Shown: positions 18,878 through 27,454 of the stretch, one piece after another
How positions within the stretch are numbered: the stretch's first letter is position 1
Layout of the letters: every line of letters begins with the position of its first letter
Assembly (NCBI GenBank): GCA_019119305.1
Contig: DWXH01000009.1
Coordinates: forward strand, 62,001 to 126,000
Direction of reading: 5' to 3'
Source of the DNA: Candidatus Alistipes merdigallinarum
GTDB taxonomy: Bacteria; Bacteroidota; Bacteroidia; Bacteroidales; Rikenellaceae
DNA length: 64,000 nucleotides
Position numbers and translations under genes: made by a program
Notes under the pieces: model-generated
The model's database searches: none
Told to the model about the DNA's origin: nothing
The model's input: only the letters and a program-made list of their open reading frames with translations

Positions 18878-19942
18878 CTATTCCAATACGGCCGCAAGCA
18901 TCTTGATGTAGAGGTCGATCCCTTCTCGAATCTCGCTCAGATGTACGAACTCGTCGGCGCTGTGCGAACGTGCGCTGTCGCCTACCCCCAGCTTCAATGA
19001 CGGGATGTCCAACAGTGCCTGATCCGAAGTGGTCGGCGAGCCGTATGTGGTCCGGCCAAGGGCCATACCGGCCCGTACGATCGGATGGTCGGGCGATATG
19101 CTCGACGGACGGAGACGTGTCGAACGCGCCTGTACCTCACACGAAACATGCTGCTTGATGATATCCAATACCTCCTCATTCGTATACCGGTCCGTAACCC
19201 GCACATCGACCGTAAACCGGCACTCGGCAGGCACCACATTGTGCTGTGTCCCGGCCGATATGATCGTCACGCTCATTTTGACCGCCCCGAACAGATCGGA
19301 CACCTTCGGGAAACGGAAGGTCCGAAACCACTCAATGTCTTTCATCGCCTTGTAAATGGCGTTGTCCCCCTCCTCGCGGGCGGCATGTCCGGCTCGCCCG
19401 TGCGCCGTACAGTCGAGTACCATCAATCCCCTCTCGGCAATGGCCAGCTGCATCAGCGTGGGTTCGCCCACCACCGCAAACTCCAACGGCCCGAGCTCGG
19501 GAATCACACATTCGAGCCCATCGTGTCCGCTGTTCTCCTCTTCGGCCGTGATCGCCACACAAAGGTTGTATTTCAGGTCGGAACGGTCATTATAATGTAA
19601 AAATGCAGCGATCAGCGACACGCCGCTCGCCCCTGCATCGTTACTTCCCAAACCGTACAGACGGTCTCCCTCGACACTCGGCTCGAACGGATCACGCGTA
19701 TAGGCGCTGTTCGGTTTTACCGTATCGTGGTGCGAATTGAGCAAAATGGTCGGTTTGGCGGGATCGTAATATTTGTTGAACGCCCAGACGTTATTCTTTT
19801 TCCGGTGTACCTCTACACCGCGTTCGGCAAGGAATTTCGCCAACAGATCGGCCGTTCCCGCCTCCTCCCTGCTCAACGAAGGAATACGGATCATCGCCTT
19901 GAGCAACTCCACCACATCCTGATACAAACCTTCGCTATTCAT
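18878..19942 (-). CDS. argE: M20 family deacylase, ArgE-like
   Basis: This 354-residue cytoplasmic M20 zinc hydrolase has LLNSHHDTVKPN (first metal His and Asp), GLGSNDAGASGVSLIAAF (bridging Asp), AEEENSGHDGLE (catalytic Glu pair) and VVGEPT. A dimerisation domain lies in the middle (SAGTQHNVVPAECRFTVDVR). Adjacency to argH supports a role in arginine biosynthesis, removing the acyl group from acetyl- or succinyl-ornithine/citrulline. In some Bacteroidales the pathway runs through N-succinylated intermediates, so the exact acyl group is uncertain. Confidence 0.88.
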   Translation of the reverse strand: MNSEGLYQDVVELLKAMIRIPSLSREEAGTADLLAKFLAERGVEVHRKKNNVWAFNKYYDPAKPTILLNSHHDTVKPNSAYTRDPFEPSVEGDRLYGLGSNDAGASGVSLIAAFLHYNDRSDLKYNLCVAITAEEENSGHDGLECVIPELGPLEFAVVGEPTLMQLAIAERGLMVLDCTAHGRAGHAAREEGDNAIYKAMKDIEWFRTFRFPKVSDLFGAVKMSVTIISAGTQHNVVPAECRFTVDVRVTDRYTNEEVLDIIKQHVSCEVQARSTRLRPSSISPDHPIVRAGMALGRTTYGSPTTSDQALLDIPSLKLGVGDSARSHSADEFVHLSEIREGIDLYIKMLAAVLE

Positions 19943-19966
19943 GATCGTTATCTCTGTTTTTAGTCG

Positions 19967-20707
19967 TTATCTACTGTTCACCCGCTGCCGTACCGCCTCG
20001 AACAACATGACGGCCGCCGCAGCCGAAACATTCAGCGACTCGATGCTGCCCACGATCGGAATCGCCAGCTGCACGTCGCACATCTTCAATATCTCACGGG
20101 AGATGCCCGTATCCTCACTGCCCATAATGATTGCCGTCGGGCCCGTAAGATCGGCCTCGAACAGAAGGGTGTTGCTCTTTTCGGTCGCAGCCACGAGCTG
20201 AAAACCCTCCTGCTGCAACATTTTCAACGTATTGCGGATACTCCCGACCCGACTTACGGGAATCAGACTCAAGGCTCCGGCCGAGCTCTTCATCGACTCG
20301 GCATTGACCGGCGCCGCATCCTTCATCGACAGGATCAGCCCGTGAGCTCCGGCACACTCTGCACTTCGGGCAATCGCCCCGAAGTTCCGGACATCGGTCA
20401 CCCCGTCGAATACGACCAGCAACGGTACGTCGTCCTCCGGAATGGCAGCCAACATCTCATACACATCGACATAATCGATCACGGCCGTCAGCGCAATGGC
20501 TCCCTGATGATTTCCGCGCACCATGCGATTCAACTTTTCGACCGGCACCCACTGGGTACGGATCCGACGTTCGCGACACAAATCGGCCAACTCCGTCAAC
20601 AACACGCCGTCGGCACCCTTTTTCAGGTAGACTTTTTCCAACTGGGTTCCCGACTCGATCGCCTCGATAATGGGCCTCAACCCAAACAGTATATTCTGCT
20701 TTTCCAT
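19967..20707 (-). CDS. rlmB: 23S rRNA 2'-O-methyltransferase RlmB
   Basis: RlmB methylates G2251 of 23S rRNA. The 246-residue protein starts with the small L30e-like substrate-binding domain (FGLRPIIEAIESGTQLEKVYLKKG) followed by the SPOUT domain with DGVTDVRNFGAIARSAECAGAHGLIL, IMGSEDTGIS and the knot motif IPIVGSIESLNVSAAAAVMLFE. The extra N-terminal domain distinguishes it from the TrmH-like gene at 6970. It sits 24 bases before argE and 37 bases after the ABC-F gene within the operon. Confidence 0.93.
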   Translation of the reverse strand: MEKQNILFGLRPIIEAIESGTQLEKVYLKKGADGVLLTELADLCRERRIRTQWVPVEKLNRMVRGNHQGAIALTAVIDYVDVYEMLAAIPEDDVPLLVVFDGVTDVRNFGAIARSAECAGAHGLILSMKDAAPVNAESMKSSAGALSLIPVSRVGSIRNTLKMLQQEGFQLVAATEKSNTLLFEADLTGPTAIIMGSEDTGISREILKMCDVQLAIPIVGSIESLNVSAAAAVMLFEAVRQRVNSR

Positions 20708-20744
20708 AATAAGTTTCCTGCTCTATATAACCACTCGCCGTACT

Positions 20745-22706
20745 CTATCCGTTCATCGTCTCCCTGATCCGATCCAGCGTAATCGAAAGCTCTTCCCACC
20801 GGTAGGTCAACCGCGTAAGCTCCTCTTTTTTCTTATTATATTCCGCGTAATAGGTCCCGTCCGTCAGGTCGATGCCGGAAGCCGCCGGATCAGCCATCTT
20901 GTGATCCATCTCGGCGATCTCCTTTTCGAGTCCCATGATCTCCTCCTCGGCCCGTTCGACATCCCGCTCCGCCCTGCGCAACTGCTTCTCGGCCTCCCGT
21001 TTCTGCTCATACAACATCTTGCCGGAGAGTCCGCCCTTATTCGCCTTCGGAGCAGCTGCCTGCGACGGCTTCTTCTGTTCTATCTCCCGCATCGACTCGA
21101 TCTGCCGGTCGCGCAGGAAATCATATATCCCGCCCAAATGCTCCTTGACACGACCCTCCCGGAACTCATACACCCGTTCCACCAGACCGTCTAAAAATTC
21201 CCGGTCGTGCGAAATCACAATCACCGTTCCGTCGTACCGTTGTACAGCATTCTTCAGAATATCCTTCGACCGCATGTCCATGTGGTTAGTCGGTTCGTCG
21301 AGCACCAACAGGTTATAGGGTTCGAGCATCAGCCGGGCCATCGCCAGCCGGGCCCGTTCACCGCCGGACAGGACACGGACCTTCTTGTCGATGTCCTCGC
21401 CCCGAAACAGGAAAGCGCCCAAAATATCCCGCAGTTTCGTCCGGATCTCCCCCACGGCCACCCGATCGAGCGTATCGAATACCGTAAAATCCCCGTTCAT
21501 CAGGTCGTCCTGATTCTGCGCATAATAGCCGATCTTGACGTTATGCCCGATCCGGATACTCCCCTCGGTCGGTTCCAACTGACCGATCACCATCCGGGCA
21601 AAGGTCGTCTTTCCCTCGCCGTTTCTCCCGACAAGGGCCACCTTCTGCCCCCGCTCGATCGTAAACGTCGCACCGGAGAAGACTTGTTTCTCGCCGAAAC
21701 TCTTTCCGACCTCCTTGGCCTCCACGACAATCTGTCCCGAACGCGGCGCAGGAGGAAACTTGATGTTCAACCGACTGAGGTCCTCTTCGTCCACCTCGAT
21801 CCGCTCGATCTTCTCCAGCTGCTTGATCCGCGACTGGACCTGATTCGACTTGGTCGGTTTATAGCGGAACCGTTCGATGAACTCCTCGGTCTGCTTGATC
21901 ATCTTCTGCTGGTTCTGGTAGGCAGCCATCTGCTGTTCGCGACGCTCGCGGCGCAACTCGACATATTTGCTGTACGGCACCCGGTAGTCGTAAATCTTAC
22001 CGAGCGATATTTCGATCGTCCGTGTCGTGACGTTATCCAGAAAGGCCCGGTCATGCGAGATCAGCACAACCGCCCCGTTATAATCCTTCAGATAATTTTC
22101 AAGCCAGCCGATACTTTCGATGTCGAGGTGGTTGGTCGGCTCGTCGAGCAGGAAAACCGACGGACGACGCAGCAACAGTTTCGCCAACTCGATCCGCATT
22201 CGCCATCCGCCACTGAATTCGCTGGTCGGGCGGGAGAAGTCGGAACGCTCGAACCCCAAACCGAGCAGCGTTTTTTCGACCTCCTCCTCGCGGTTCATTC
22301 CACCCAAAATATGGAACCGGTCCGTCGCATCGTTGAGGCGATGCAGCAGTTTTTCATACTCGGGACTCTCGTAATCGGTCCGCTCGGCAATCTCGGTATT
22401 CAGCCGGTCGATCTCCTGCTCCAATCCGAGCACCTCGGAGAAAGCCGACTCGGTTTCATCGAAAAGGGTCGTCGTATCGGCCACTTTCATCTGTTGGGGC
22501 AAATACCCGACCGTACACTCCCCGTTACGGGATACCGTACCCGATGTGGGCGGCTGCTCCCCGATCAACACCTTCAGCATCGTCGACTTACCGGCTCCGT
22601 TCTTCCCTACCAGCCCGATCCGATCCTTCTCGTTGATCAGGAACGATACCTCCTTAAACAGATCCCACCCGGCAAAACTGACCGTCAGATTATCTACCGA
22701 AATCAT
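20745..22706 (-). CDS. ABC-F family ATPase
   Basis: This 653-residue soluble protein has two ABC nucleotide-binding domains and no membrane segments: Walker A GLVGKNGAGKST and GRNGEGKTT, signatures FSGGWRMRIELAKLLL and LSGGERARLAMARLML, and Walker B LLDEPTNHLD and VLDEPTNHMD. A charged P-site-tRNA-interacting linker lies between them (RRERREQQMAAYQNQQKM), and a coiled-coil C-terminal tail follows (EAEKQLRRAERDVERAEEEI). ABC-F proteins act on the ribosome exit site. The layout suggests a housekeeping type (YdiF/Uup-like) rather than an antibiotic-resistance factor, but the subclass cannot be fixed by eye. Confidence 0.93.
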   Translation of the reverse strand: MISVDNLTVSFAGWDLFKEVSFLINEKDRIGLVGKNGAGKSTMLKVLIGEQPPTSGTVSRNGECTVGYLPQQMKVADTTTLFDETESAFSEVLGLEQEIDRLNTEIAERTDYESPEYEKLLHRLNDATDRFHILGGMNREEEVEKTLLGLGFERSDFSRPTSEFSGGWRMRIELAKLLLRRPSVFLLDEPTNHLDIESIGWLENYLKDYNGAVVLISHDRAFLDNVTTRTIEISLGKIYDYRVPYSKYVELRRERREQQMAAYQNQQKMIKQTEEFIERFRYKPTKSNQVQSRIKQLEKIERIEVDEEDLSRLNIKFPPAPRSGQIVVEAKEVGKSFGEKQVFSGATFTIERGQKVALVGRNGEGKTTFARMVIGQLEPTEGSIRIGHNVKIGYYAQNQDDLMNGDFTVFDTLDRVAVGEIRTKLRDILGAFLFRGEDIDKKVRVLSGGERARLAMARLMLEPYNLLVLDEPTNHMDMRSKDILKNAVQRYDGTVIVISHDREFLDGLVERVYEFREGRVKEHLGGIYDFLRDRQIESMREIEQKKPSQAAAPKANKGGLSGKMLYEQKREAEKQLRRAERDVERAEEEIMGLEKEIAEMDHKMADPAASGIDLTDGTYYAEYNKKKEELTRLTYRWEELSITLDRIRETMNG

Positions 22707-22752
22707 CCTCTCCTCTCCTTTTCGAAAAGACTTTTAACTCGCTCTATTTACG

Positions 22753-23403
22753 TTATACATTCAACAGCTTGTGGATCGTTGCTTCGGGATCGGGGCTCGC
22801 AAATACGGTGCTACCTGCAACCAACACCTCACAACCGGCCGCATAGACCTCTGCAGCGTTATCCAACGTAATACCACCGTCGATCTCGATTACCGCCTGC
22901 GAACCGCAACGGTCGATCTCGCGTTTGAGTTCCGCCACCTTTTCGATCGACCCTTCGATAAAGGACTGTCCTCCGAAACCGGGCTCTACACTCATGATCA
23001 ACACCAGGTCCAAATCGTTCAGATAGGGAACGATAGCCGACACCGGGGTTTTGGGCTTGATCGACATACCAGCCTTCACACCCGTTTTCTTAATCTGCTC
23101 GATCACGGCTCGGGGATCCTCCGTCGCCTCGAGATGAACCGTAATGATATCGGCACCCGCTTTGGCAAAACGCTCGACATAACGTTCTGGATTAATGATC
23201 ATCAGATGGGTATCGAGCACCTTGCGGGTTCCTTTACGCATCGGCGGCATCAACGGGAATCCGAACGAGATATTGGGGACGAACACGCCGTCCATTACGT
23301 CGATATGAATCCATTCGGCCTCACTGCGGTCGAGCATGGCGATGTCGTCGGCCAAATGACCGAAATCGGCAGAGAGCACCGAAGGCGATATGATTCTTTT
23401 CAT
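22753..23403 (-). CDS. rpe: Ribulose-phosphate 3-epimerase
   Basis: Rpe interconverts ribulose 5-phosphate and xylulose 5-phosphate in the pentose phosphate pathway. The 216-residue TIM barrel begins MKRIISPSVLSADFGHL, the standard N-terminus; the upstream in-frame ATG at 23436 coincides with the inferred transcription start and is rejected. Visible metal and catalytic motifs are WIHIDVMDGVFVPN, DTHLMI, VMSVEPGFGGQSF (read as LIMSVEPGFGGQSF) and EIDGGI. It is the first gene of an operon with the ABC-F, rlmB, argE, argH, YgjP-like and EamA genes. Confidence 0.96.
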   Translation of the reverse strand: MKRIISPSVLSADFGHLADDIAMLDRSEAEWIHIDVMDGVFVPNISFGFPLMPPMRKGTRKVLDTHLMIINPERYVERFAKAGADIITVHLEATEDPRAVIEQIKKTGVKAGMSIKPKTPVSAIVPYLNDLDLVLIMSVEPGFGGQSFIEGSIEKVAELKREIDRCGSQAVIEIDGGITLDNAAEVYAAGCEVLVAGSTVFASPDPEATIHKLLNV

Positions 23404-23443
23404 GATGTTTGAAGTTTTGGTTTTACAGTTTGTCAAATTTGCA

Positions 23444-23451
23444 CAAAGGTA
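23444..23451 (-). promoter_or_regulatory. -7 element of the rpe operon
   Basis: Minus-strand TACCTTTG lies 41 bases before the rpe start. All seven downstream minus genes are spaced by 46 bases or less or overlap, so this element could serve the whole operon. Confidence 0.6.
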
Positions 23452-23507
23452 ACGATTTTTATCATTATTCGCTTACCTTCCGCAGCCGATACGCTATACG
23501 CTTGGTT

Positions 23508-23553
23508 CAAAAAACAATCGGACGGGGGGAACCAATCCCGACCGCCCGATTCT
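23508..23553 (-). terminator. Terminator downstream of the beta-helix pseudogene
   Basis: On the minus strand a GC-rich arm (AATCGGGCGGTCGGGA) pairs with TCCCCCCGTCCGATT and is followed by a T run (GTTTTTTG). It lies about 200 bases past the end of the broken gene. The rest of the 350-base gap between rpe and that gene shows only the rpe promoter. Confidence 0.75.
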
Positions 23554-23751
23554 AAATCTACACACGGATTACACCCAACTTCCTTTATTTTCCACTCCCG
23601 AGATGAAAATGCATCTACGGGTCATCGCACCTCTTCAGCCCCCATCCGAAATAATCGACATCCATTCAGCTGCCGAATTTCATCCTCATGCAACAACCCC
23701 TGATCCAAACCAATTAAGACACTCATCCGATTTTCATCGGCTCTCCGGCCA

Positions 23752-25268
23752 TCAATGTTGCACTGCACCTATATCCGGTTTACCTTTTTGAGGTAAGACA
23801 TTACCCAAAATGTCTTTATCTCCGTTCTCCTCAATAACGATACCCGCATCCATACACGGGGAACCCGCCATCAACGAATACCCTTTCAAAGCGTTCACCT
23901 CTTCCGATCCCACTGCCGGTGCAGCTAAAAGAGGATCGGCCTTTACGGCAGCCGCATCCGCAGGTATAACTTCCCAATTCCCCGCATAACAATTATTCAC
24001 GAATACCCCTCGTTCCGGATCCTGTACCGTCATGACAGCTGTTTGTCGGCCATGAAAATGTTATTGACAAACCATGCGTTGGGAACAATATACGAAGCCC
24101 CGGAATCGATATAAAAAGTATTGTTATAGACCTCATTCATCTCGGAACTGCTTCCCACACAAAAAAGAACATGATTTTGATCGTTCTCGCTGATGTTATA
24201 ACGCGCTTTGTTGTTGGTGGCCGTATTCATGATCAGCAGGAAACCTCCTTCATTGTTACAACTGTAATTGTACTGAAGTATATTACCGTTGCAGTTGAAA
24301 TCGAAATCGTAGGCCATACCGTCATTATTGAACATCTGCTTCTTGCAGTCATACACGGCGTTGTACTGCATAATGCCCTTTTCACAGTGGTGCAGCCATA
24401 TCGCCGCCGATGAACAGTTGTAATCGCGGCCATACTGGGGGTCTCCCGTTTTAAGGCAGCTGCGCCGAACCACATTCCCCTCGACGAGCGGACGGTCTGA
24501 GCCCAAAACCAAAATCGCATCTCCGCCGATGTCCTCAAGCCTGTTTCCCCGAATTACGACATTCTTCGAAGGAATCAGACCGGGTTGGAATTCACTCCGG
24601 GAACCGGCAGATGCCGTTGTCCAGACCAGAATACCGTTCCGATCGGAGTTGTATATACGGTTATTCTCTATCCGGACATCGTTGAACCCCGTAGTCAAAC
24701 CGTTATCGTCATTCCACCCGGGCACCCCCACCCAAATAACGCAACTTTCGTACAGCTTAACCGATCCCCCGATGTTCCGAACAATACAATCGCTCACCAC
24801 AATATGATTCAGCACCTTTCCCGCAATGGTTGCCTGTACGTGTATTCCCCCCATTTGTTCCGAAGGATGTGCCGCACCTCCGTCAATTTCGAGGTTGCGT
24901 ATTTCCCACTGGTCTTGGTTCAAAAGCAAAAAGACTATCCCCGGACGCTCTCCCTGCGAAATACGAGGCAATTCACCCTTCCCGTATTTATCGACACAGA
25001 TCGGCGCACCTTCCGCACCTGAACCCTGCGGACGCAACTGACCGATCCATTCGCATCCCGCACGAAACAATATCCTGTCGGCCGGCTAAAAAACCACCGA
25101 GTTGACCTTTTCCAAAGATTGCCACGCCTCTTTTTCGGAAAGACCGTCATTCGAATCGCAACCGTTCTCGGCATCCACGTAATATACGTTCCCTTCCGAA
25201 CCGACACCGCAGCCCGATACGAAAACCAACAGTCCTAAAATAAATATCCACGCAAACAAGTTCTTCAT
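23752..25268 (-). pseudogene. Right-handed beta-helix lipoprotein, broken by a stop and a frameshift
   Basis: Three consecutive fragments together make one secreted parallel beta-helix protein, a polysaccharide-lyase-like or glycan-binding type. The start at 25268 gives a lipobox signal (LVFVSGC) and the usual VYYVDAENGCDSNDGLSEKEAWQSL opening. An in-frame TAG at 25088-25086 interrupts the sequence between SVVF and PADRILFRAG. The helix repeats then run (NHIVVSDCIVRNIGGS, RIYNSDRNGILVW, NRLEDIGGDAILV) to 24030, where a one-base overlap shift (TGA inside ATGA) moves to the frame carrying SPCMDAGI and GKPDIGAVQ. With two lesions it looks non-functional, although sequencing error is possible. 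Confidence 0.8.
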
Positions 25269-25466
25269 AACAGATCGAATTAAGAGATTAAATCCACCAC
25301 TCCCAAACACAGCCCAAGACAAGGCCGATTTTCTGATACCAACGTTTAATCGGACATCAATAACATCGCTTCGTAAAGGCCATTATCTATACCGACAGCG
25401 TCACTAGACCCCGACGCCATACAGCAGCGAAAACACATACCACGATTTTGGGGGATTAGTCCATGA

Positions 25467-25496
25467 CAAAGCTAAACAAAAATATAAGACTACAAA
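25467..25496 (-). promoter_or_regulatory. Candidate promoter of the beta-helix gene
   Basis: On the minus strand, TTTG (25496-25493), 18 bases and TAGCTTTG (25474-25467) resemble the Bacteroidota promoter. It is about 200 bases from the start codon; the intervening leader shows nothing else recognisable. Confidence 0.5.
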
Positions 25497-25526
25497 CAGA
25501 CTGAGCTGATTCTCCCTATTTTTCGT

Positions 25527-25534
25527 TATTTTTG
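25527..25534 (+). promoter_or_regulatory. Candidate -7 element for rmuC
   Basis: TATTTTTG (TAnnTTTG) lies 33 bases before the rmuC ATG. No -33 element is evident. Confidence 0.5.
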
Positions 25535-25566
25535 TTGAGATATTTATTCCAAAAACGAATTAAGGT

Positions 25567-26916
25567 ATGATATATACGATATGGTTATTGGTGGGAGCCG
25601 CGATCGGAGCGATCATAGCCCTACTGACCGGACGGCCTGCATTGAAACGTTACGAACAAGCCGAACACGAATTGAAAAACGAATTGGACTCAAAAAACGG
25701 ACAGCTGATCGAATTGAACCGCCAGGTAGCCGAAAGCCGCACGCAATGCCGGGCACTCGAAGAGCGCATCGCCTCCATGCAGAGTGCATACGAACGCGAA
25801 GAGCTTCGCCGCAAAGAGGAGGAGAGCGTCCGGATGCAACAACAGCAGGCCGCATTCAAGAATCTGGCCAACGACATTCTGGAAGAGAAGAGCCGCCAAT
25901 TCAAACAGACCAACAATGAATCGCTCGAACAATTATTAAAACCTTTCCGGGAAAATCTGGAGAATTTCCGCAAACGGGTCGACGAGGTGTACGACAACGA
26001 AGCCCAACAGCGCTTTTCGCTGAAAGAAGAGATCCGCCGGCTGAACGAGGCCAACCTGCGCATGTCCGAAGAGGCCAACAACCTGACGCAGGCCCTCAAA
26101 GGAAATTCAAAAGTGCAGGGCGACTGGGGCGAGATGATCCTCGACACAATTCTCGGAGGATCGCACCTGAGCAAAGGAATCCACTATTTCACTCAGGAAA
26201 ACCTCAAGGACGAGGCCGGGAACAACTTGCGTCCCGACGTGATCCTCAATCTACCGGGCGGCAAACAGATCGTCATCGATTCGAAAGTCTCACTGACGGA
26301 CTACATCGCCTACACAGAAAGCACCACCGCAGAAGAGGCCTCCAAAGCGATAAAAAACCATCTGCGTTCGGTCCGTAGCCACATCAATGAACTGGGAAAC
26401 AAACAATATCAGACACTGGTCAACTCCCCCGATTTTGTCATCATGTTCATCCCGAACGAACCGGCCTTTCTGCTCGCCCTGCAACAGGAACCGGGTTTGT
26501 GGAACGAGGCTTACGAGAAAAAGGTAATTGTCAGCAGCCCGACAAACCTTTTTGCCTTGTTGAAACTGGTCGACGATCTATGGAAACGCGACAGCCAAAA
26601 CAAAAACGCTATTACCATCGCCACCGAAGGGGCCAACCTGTACGACAAACTGGTCGGTTTTACAGAAACTTTAACCGATTTGGGACGCAGCATCACCAAA
26701 ACCGGAGAGAAATACGAACAGGCCGTCAACCAGCTCAAAACAGGAAGAGGGAACCTGATCCGAAGAGCCAACAAACTCAAAGACCTTTTAAAGGTAACCA
26801 AAAATATGCCTGTCAAATTCGCCGACTACGAAGATACGGACGACCCGCAACTCCCCTCCGATTCCGACCCTGCAGCTGCCACACCGGCCAACGAAGCGAT
26901 CGGACTAAAGGGATAA
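25567..26916 (+). CDS. rmuC: DNA recombination protein RmuC
   Basis: RmuC family proteins limit inversion and rearrangement at short inverted repeats and contain a restriction-endonuclease-like core. The 449-residue protein has an N-terminal membrane anchor (IYTIWLLVGAAIGAIIALLTG), a long coiled coil to about residue 170 (AESRTQCRALEERIASMQSAYEREELRRKEEE), then the core with KVQGDWGEMILDTILGGSHL, LRPDVILNLPGGKQIVIDSKVSLTDY (Asp/DSK nuclease-like motif) and VIMFIPNEPAFLLALQQ. Length is typical. The acidic C-terminal tail is low complexity. Confidence 0.93.
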   Translation: MIYTIWLLVGAAIGAIIALLTGRPALKRYEQAEHELKNELDSKNGQLIELNRQVAESRTQCRALEERIASMQSAYEREELRRKEEESVRMQQQQAAFKNLANDILEEKSRQFKQTNNESLEQLLKPFRENLENFRKRVDEVYDNEAQQRFSLKEEIRRLNEANLRMSEEANNLTQALKGNSKVQGDWGEMILDTILGGSHLSKGIHYFTQENLKDEAGNNLRPDVILNLPGGKQIVIDSKVSLTDYIAYTESTTAEEASKAIKNHLRSVRSHINELGNKQYQTLVNSPDFVIMFIPNEPAFLLALQQEPGLWNEAYEKKVIVSSPTNLFALLKLVDDLWKRDSQNKNAITIATEGANLYDKLVGFTETLTDLGRSITKTGEKYEQAVNQLKTGRGNLIRRANKLKDLLKVTKNMPVKFADYEDTDDPQLPSDSDPAAATPANEAIGLKG

Positions 26917-27021
26917 GAACAATAACCATTCAGGACGTTTTTCACCCTCTCAACTTCATGATATTTACTAAGAAGAAAAATTATTCGATCTCAATCCTTT
27001 ACAAGCACAGACCCCTTGAAC

Positions 27022-27064
27022 ACAAAAAAAACGGAGCATCCCTTATCCATGGATGCTCCGCTAT
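27022..27064 (-). terminator. Terminator of the histone-H1-like gene
   Basis: Perfect 10-base arms CGGAGCATCC (27033-27042) and GGATGCTCCG (27052-27061) are followed on the minus strand by an eight-T run. Between the rmuC stop and this hairpin I see nothing else. Confidence 0.85.
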
Positions 27065-27090
27065 AAAAATGTAAAAAACAGTCTCTTAAA

Positions 27091-27267
27091 CTATTTTTTA
27101 GCCTCTTCAACAGAAACTTTGCGGAATTCTTTCAGCAGTTTGGAAAGCTCTAAAGCAGCTTTACGAGCCCGAGTTCCGGCTGCCTTGTTGTTCTTTTCAA
27201 CTTGAAGATCAGCATTCGTGGTAAACAATGCGATCTGTTCTTTGATCTGATCAACCAACTGTTTCAT
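27091..27267 (-). CDS. Histone H1-like protein (Hc1-type), 58 residues
   Basis: This short basic protein reads MKQLVDQIKEQIALF, then NNKAAGTRARKAALELSKLLKEFRK, then VSVEEAKK. It is the small Bacteroidota histone-H1-like family, in which a helical N-terminal half precedes the conserved KAAGTRARKA basic segment. Members are thought to bind DNA or shape the nucleoid, by analogy with chlamydial Hc1. The gene is monocistronic, with its own -7 candidates upstream and a strong terminator. Function is inferred from family resemblance only. Confidence 0.88.
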   Translation of the reverse strand: MKQLVDQIKEQIALFTTNADLQVEKNNKAAGTRARKAALELSKLLKEFRKVSVEEAKK

Positions 27268-27386
27268 AGTTCATTAAGATTAATAGTTAAACACACCTTT
27301 TATTGGATTCTTTAAAATGCAACACCTTTGACGAATCTTCAAAAATATTCTGATTCGTTTTTATGCTTCTAAATCATTCAATGATG

Positions 27387-27403
27387 CAAATATAACAAAT
27401 ATA
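27387..27403 (-). promoter_or_regulatory. Two overlapping -7 candidates for the histone-H1-like gene
   Basis: Minus-strand TATATTTG occurs at 27394-27387 and again at 27403-27396, giving leaders of about 115-125 bases. The region is very AT-rich, so chance matches are likely for one of them. Confidence 0.4.
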
Positions 27404-27454
27404 TTGAATTAAAAAATTTAGGGCCTTTATTTTTTGATAAAGGCCCTCAAAATT

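Noticed and set aside
21207-22871. A 554-residue open frame on the plus strand opposite the ABC-F gene
   Set aside because: It lacks recognisable domains and overlaps two well-defined minus-strand genes completely.
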